Shown piece after piece: positions 6,157-6,506 of a stretch of 6,506 bases of DNA. The DNA is from JAJPJX01 sp964568355. GTDB lineage: Bacteria > Acidobacteriota > Terriglobia > Bryobacterales > Bryobacteraceae. How positions within the stretch are numbered: position 1 is the first letter of the stretch; every line of letters begins with the position of its first letter. The DNA lies in assembly GCA_964568355.1 (NCBI GenBank), contig CAZMRK010000377.1, positions 1 to 6,506 of the forward strand. Direction: 5' to 3'. The translations under genes and the position numbers were made by a program. Below the pieces are notes generated by a model, which saw nothing but the letters and a program-made list of their open reading frames with translations, was not told the DNA's origin and ran no database searches.

Positions 6157-6506
6157 ATGGCACTTACCGAATCCACCATGGCGGGGCTGGGCACTCCGGC
6201 GCCCGATTTCGAGCTGCCGGACGTGGCTTCCGGCCGGACGGTCTCGCTCGCGGACTTCGCGGGAAACAAAGGGCTGCTGGTGATGTTCATCAGCCGCCAT
6301 TGCCCCTACGTCCAGCACGTGAAGGAAGCGCTCGCGCGGATCGGCGAGGACTATGCGGGCGCGCCCCTGGCAATCGTGGCGATCTCGGCCAACGACGTTG
6401 CGGGCTACCCGCAGGACAGTCCGGCACGCCTGCGGGAGCGGGCGAGCGAACTCAAGCTGCGATTTCCGGTGCTCTACGACGAAAGCCAGGAGACGGCCAA
6501 GGCGTA
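6157..6506 (+). CDS. Peroxiredoxin-like/thioredoxin-fold protein (N-terminal part, 3' truncated)
   Basis: An open frame of 116 codons runs from ATG 6157 off the right edge without a stop. The protein begins MALTESTMAGLGTPAPDFEL, a start very typical of the AhpC/TSA-related 'PRX-like' thioredoxin-fold family, which supports this ATG over the one at 6178. Next come a strand and turn (GRTVSLADFAG), then LLVMFISRHCPYVQHVK, where Cys49 in HCPYV takes the place of the peroxidatic cysteine. There is no CxxC, so it is not a classical thioredoxin; it is probably a one-cysteine redox protein of uncertain activity. The segment LAIVAISANDVAGYPQDSP (71-89) and FPVLYDESQETAKA (103-116) match the rest of the fold. 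The family is usually about 180-190 residues, so roughly the last third is missing. No good Shine-Dalgarno is seen. It is likely cytoplasmic, with no signal peptide. A functional tie to the hopanoid operon is not evident. Confidence 0.85.
   Translation, partial: MALTESTMAGLGTPAPDFELPDVASGRTVSLADFAGNKGLLVMFISRHCPYVQHVKEALARIGEDYAGAPLAIVAISANDVAGYPQDSPARLRERASELKLRFPVLYDESQETAKA

Noticed and set aside
5451..6290. A 279-codon minus-strand frame covering the end of the methyltransferase, the gap and the start of the peroxiredoxin-like gene.
   Set aside because: It crosses two convincing plus-strand genes and shows no family resemblance; it is composition-driven.

Overview
The window is part of a hopanoid (bacterial triterpenoid) biosynthesis cluster. 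Every gene lies on the + strand and the genes are packed almost end to end. The DNA is GC-rich and has no RNA genes, mobile elements or CRISPR arrays. The gene content and protein style suggest Acidobacteriota, possibly a Solibacter/Bryobacterales relative, but this rests on general resemblance and phylum is not proven by anything here.

Layout: the window opens inside hpnA (hopanoid-associated sugar epimerase/dehydrogenase; C-terminal half only, to 481). It is followed by an hpnG-type nucleoside phosphorylase (465-1172), two zinc-binding medium-chain dehydrogenases (1153-2247 and 2247-3287), hpnC (3297-4214), hpnD (4214-5050) and a class I SAM-dependent methyltransferase of unknown substrate (5073-6083). 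After a 73-base gap, the only non-coding space of note, comes the start of a peroxiredoxin/thioredoxin-like gene cut by the window end (6157-6506). The first six genes overlap or nearly touch (17 and 20 base overlaps, a 1 base overlap, a 9 base gap, a 1 base overlap), and the methyltransferase follows after 22 bases. This is the pattern of one translationally coupled operon whose promoter lies upstream of the window.

How the genes work together: HpnD condenses two farnesyl diphosphates to presqualene diphosphate and HpnC turns that into hydroxysqualene. HpnE, which would reduce it to squalene, is not in the window. After squalene cyclisation and attachment of adenosine by HpnH (both outside the window), HpnG removes adenine to start the C35 side chain. 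The following step, reduction of the ribosyl-hopane aldehyde to bacteriohopanetetrol, has no firmly assigned enzyme to my knowledge. The two zinc dehydrogenases sit directly after hpnG and are translationally coupled to it and to each other, so they are natural candidates. This is the most interesting hypothesis in the window and it is inference from context.
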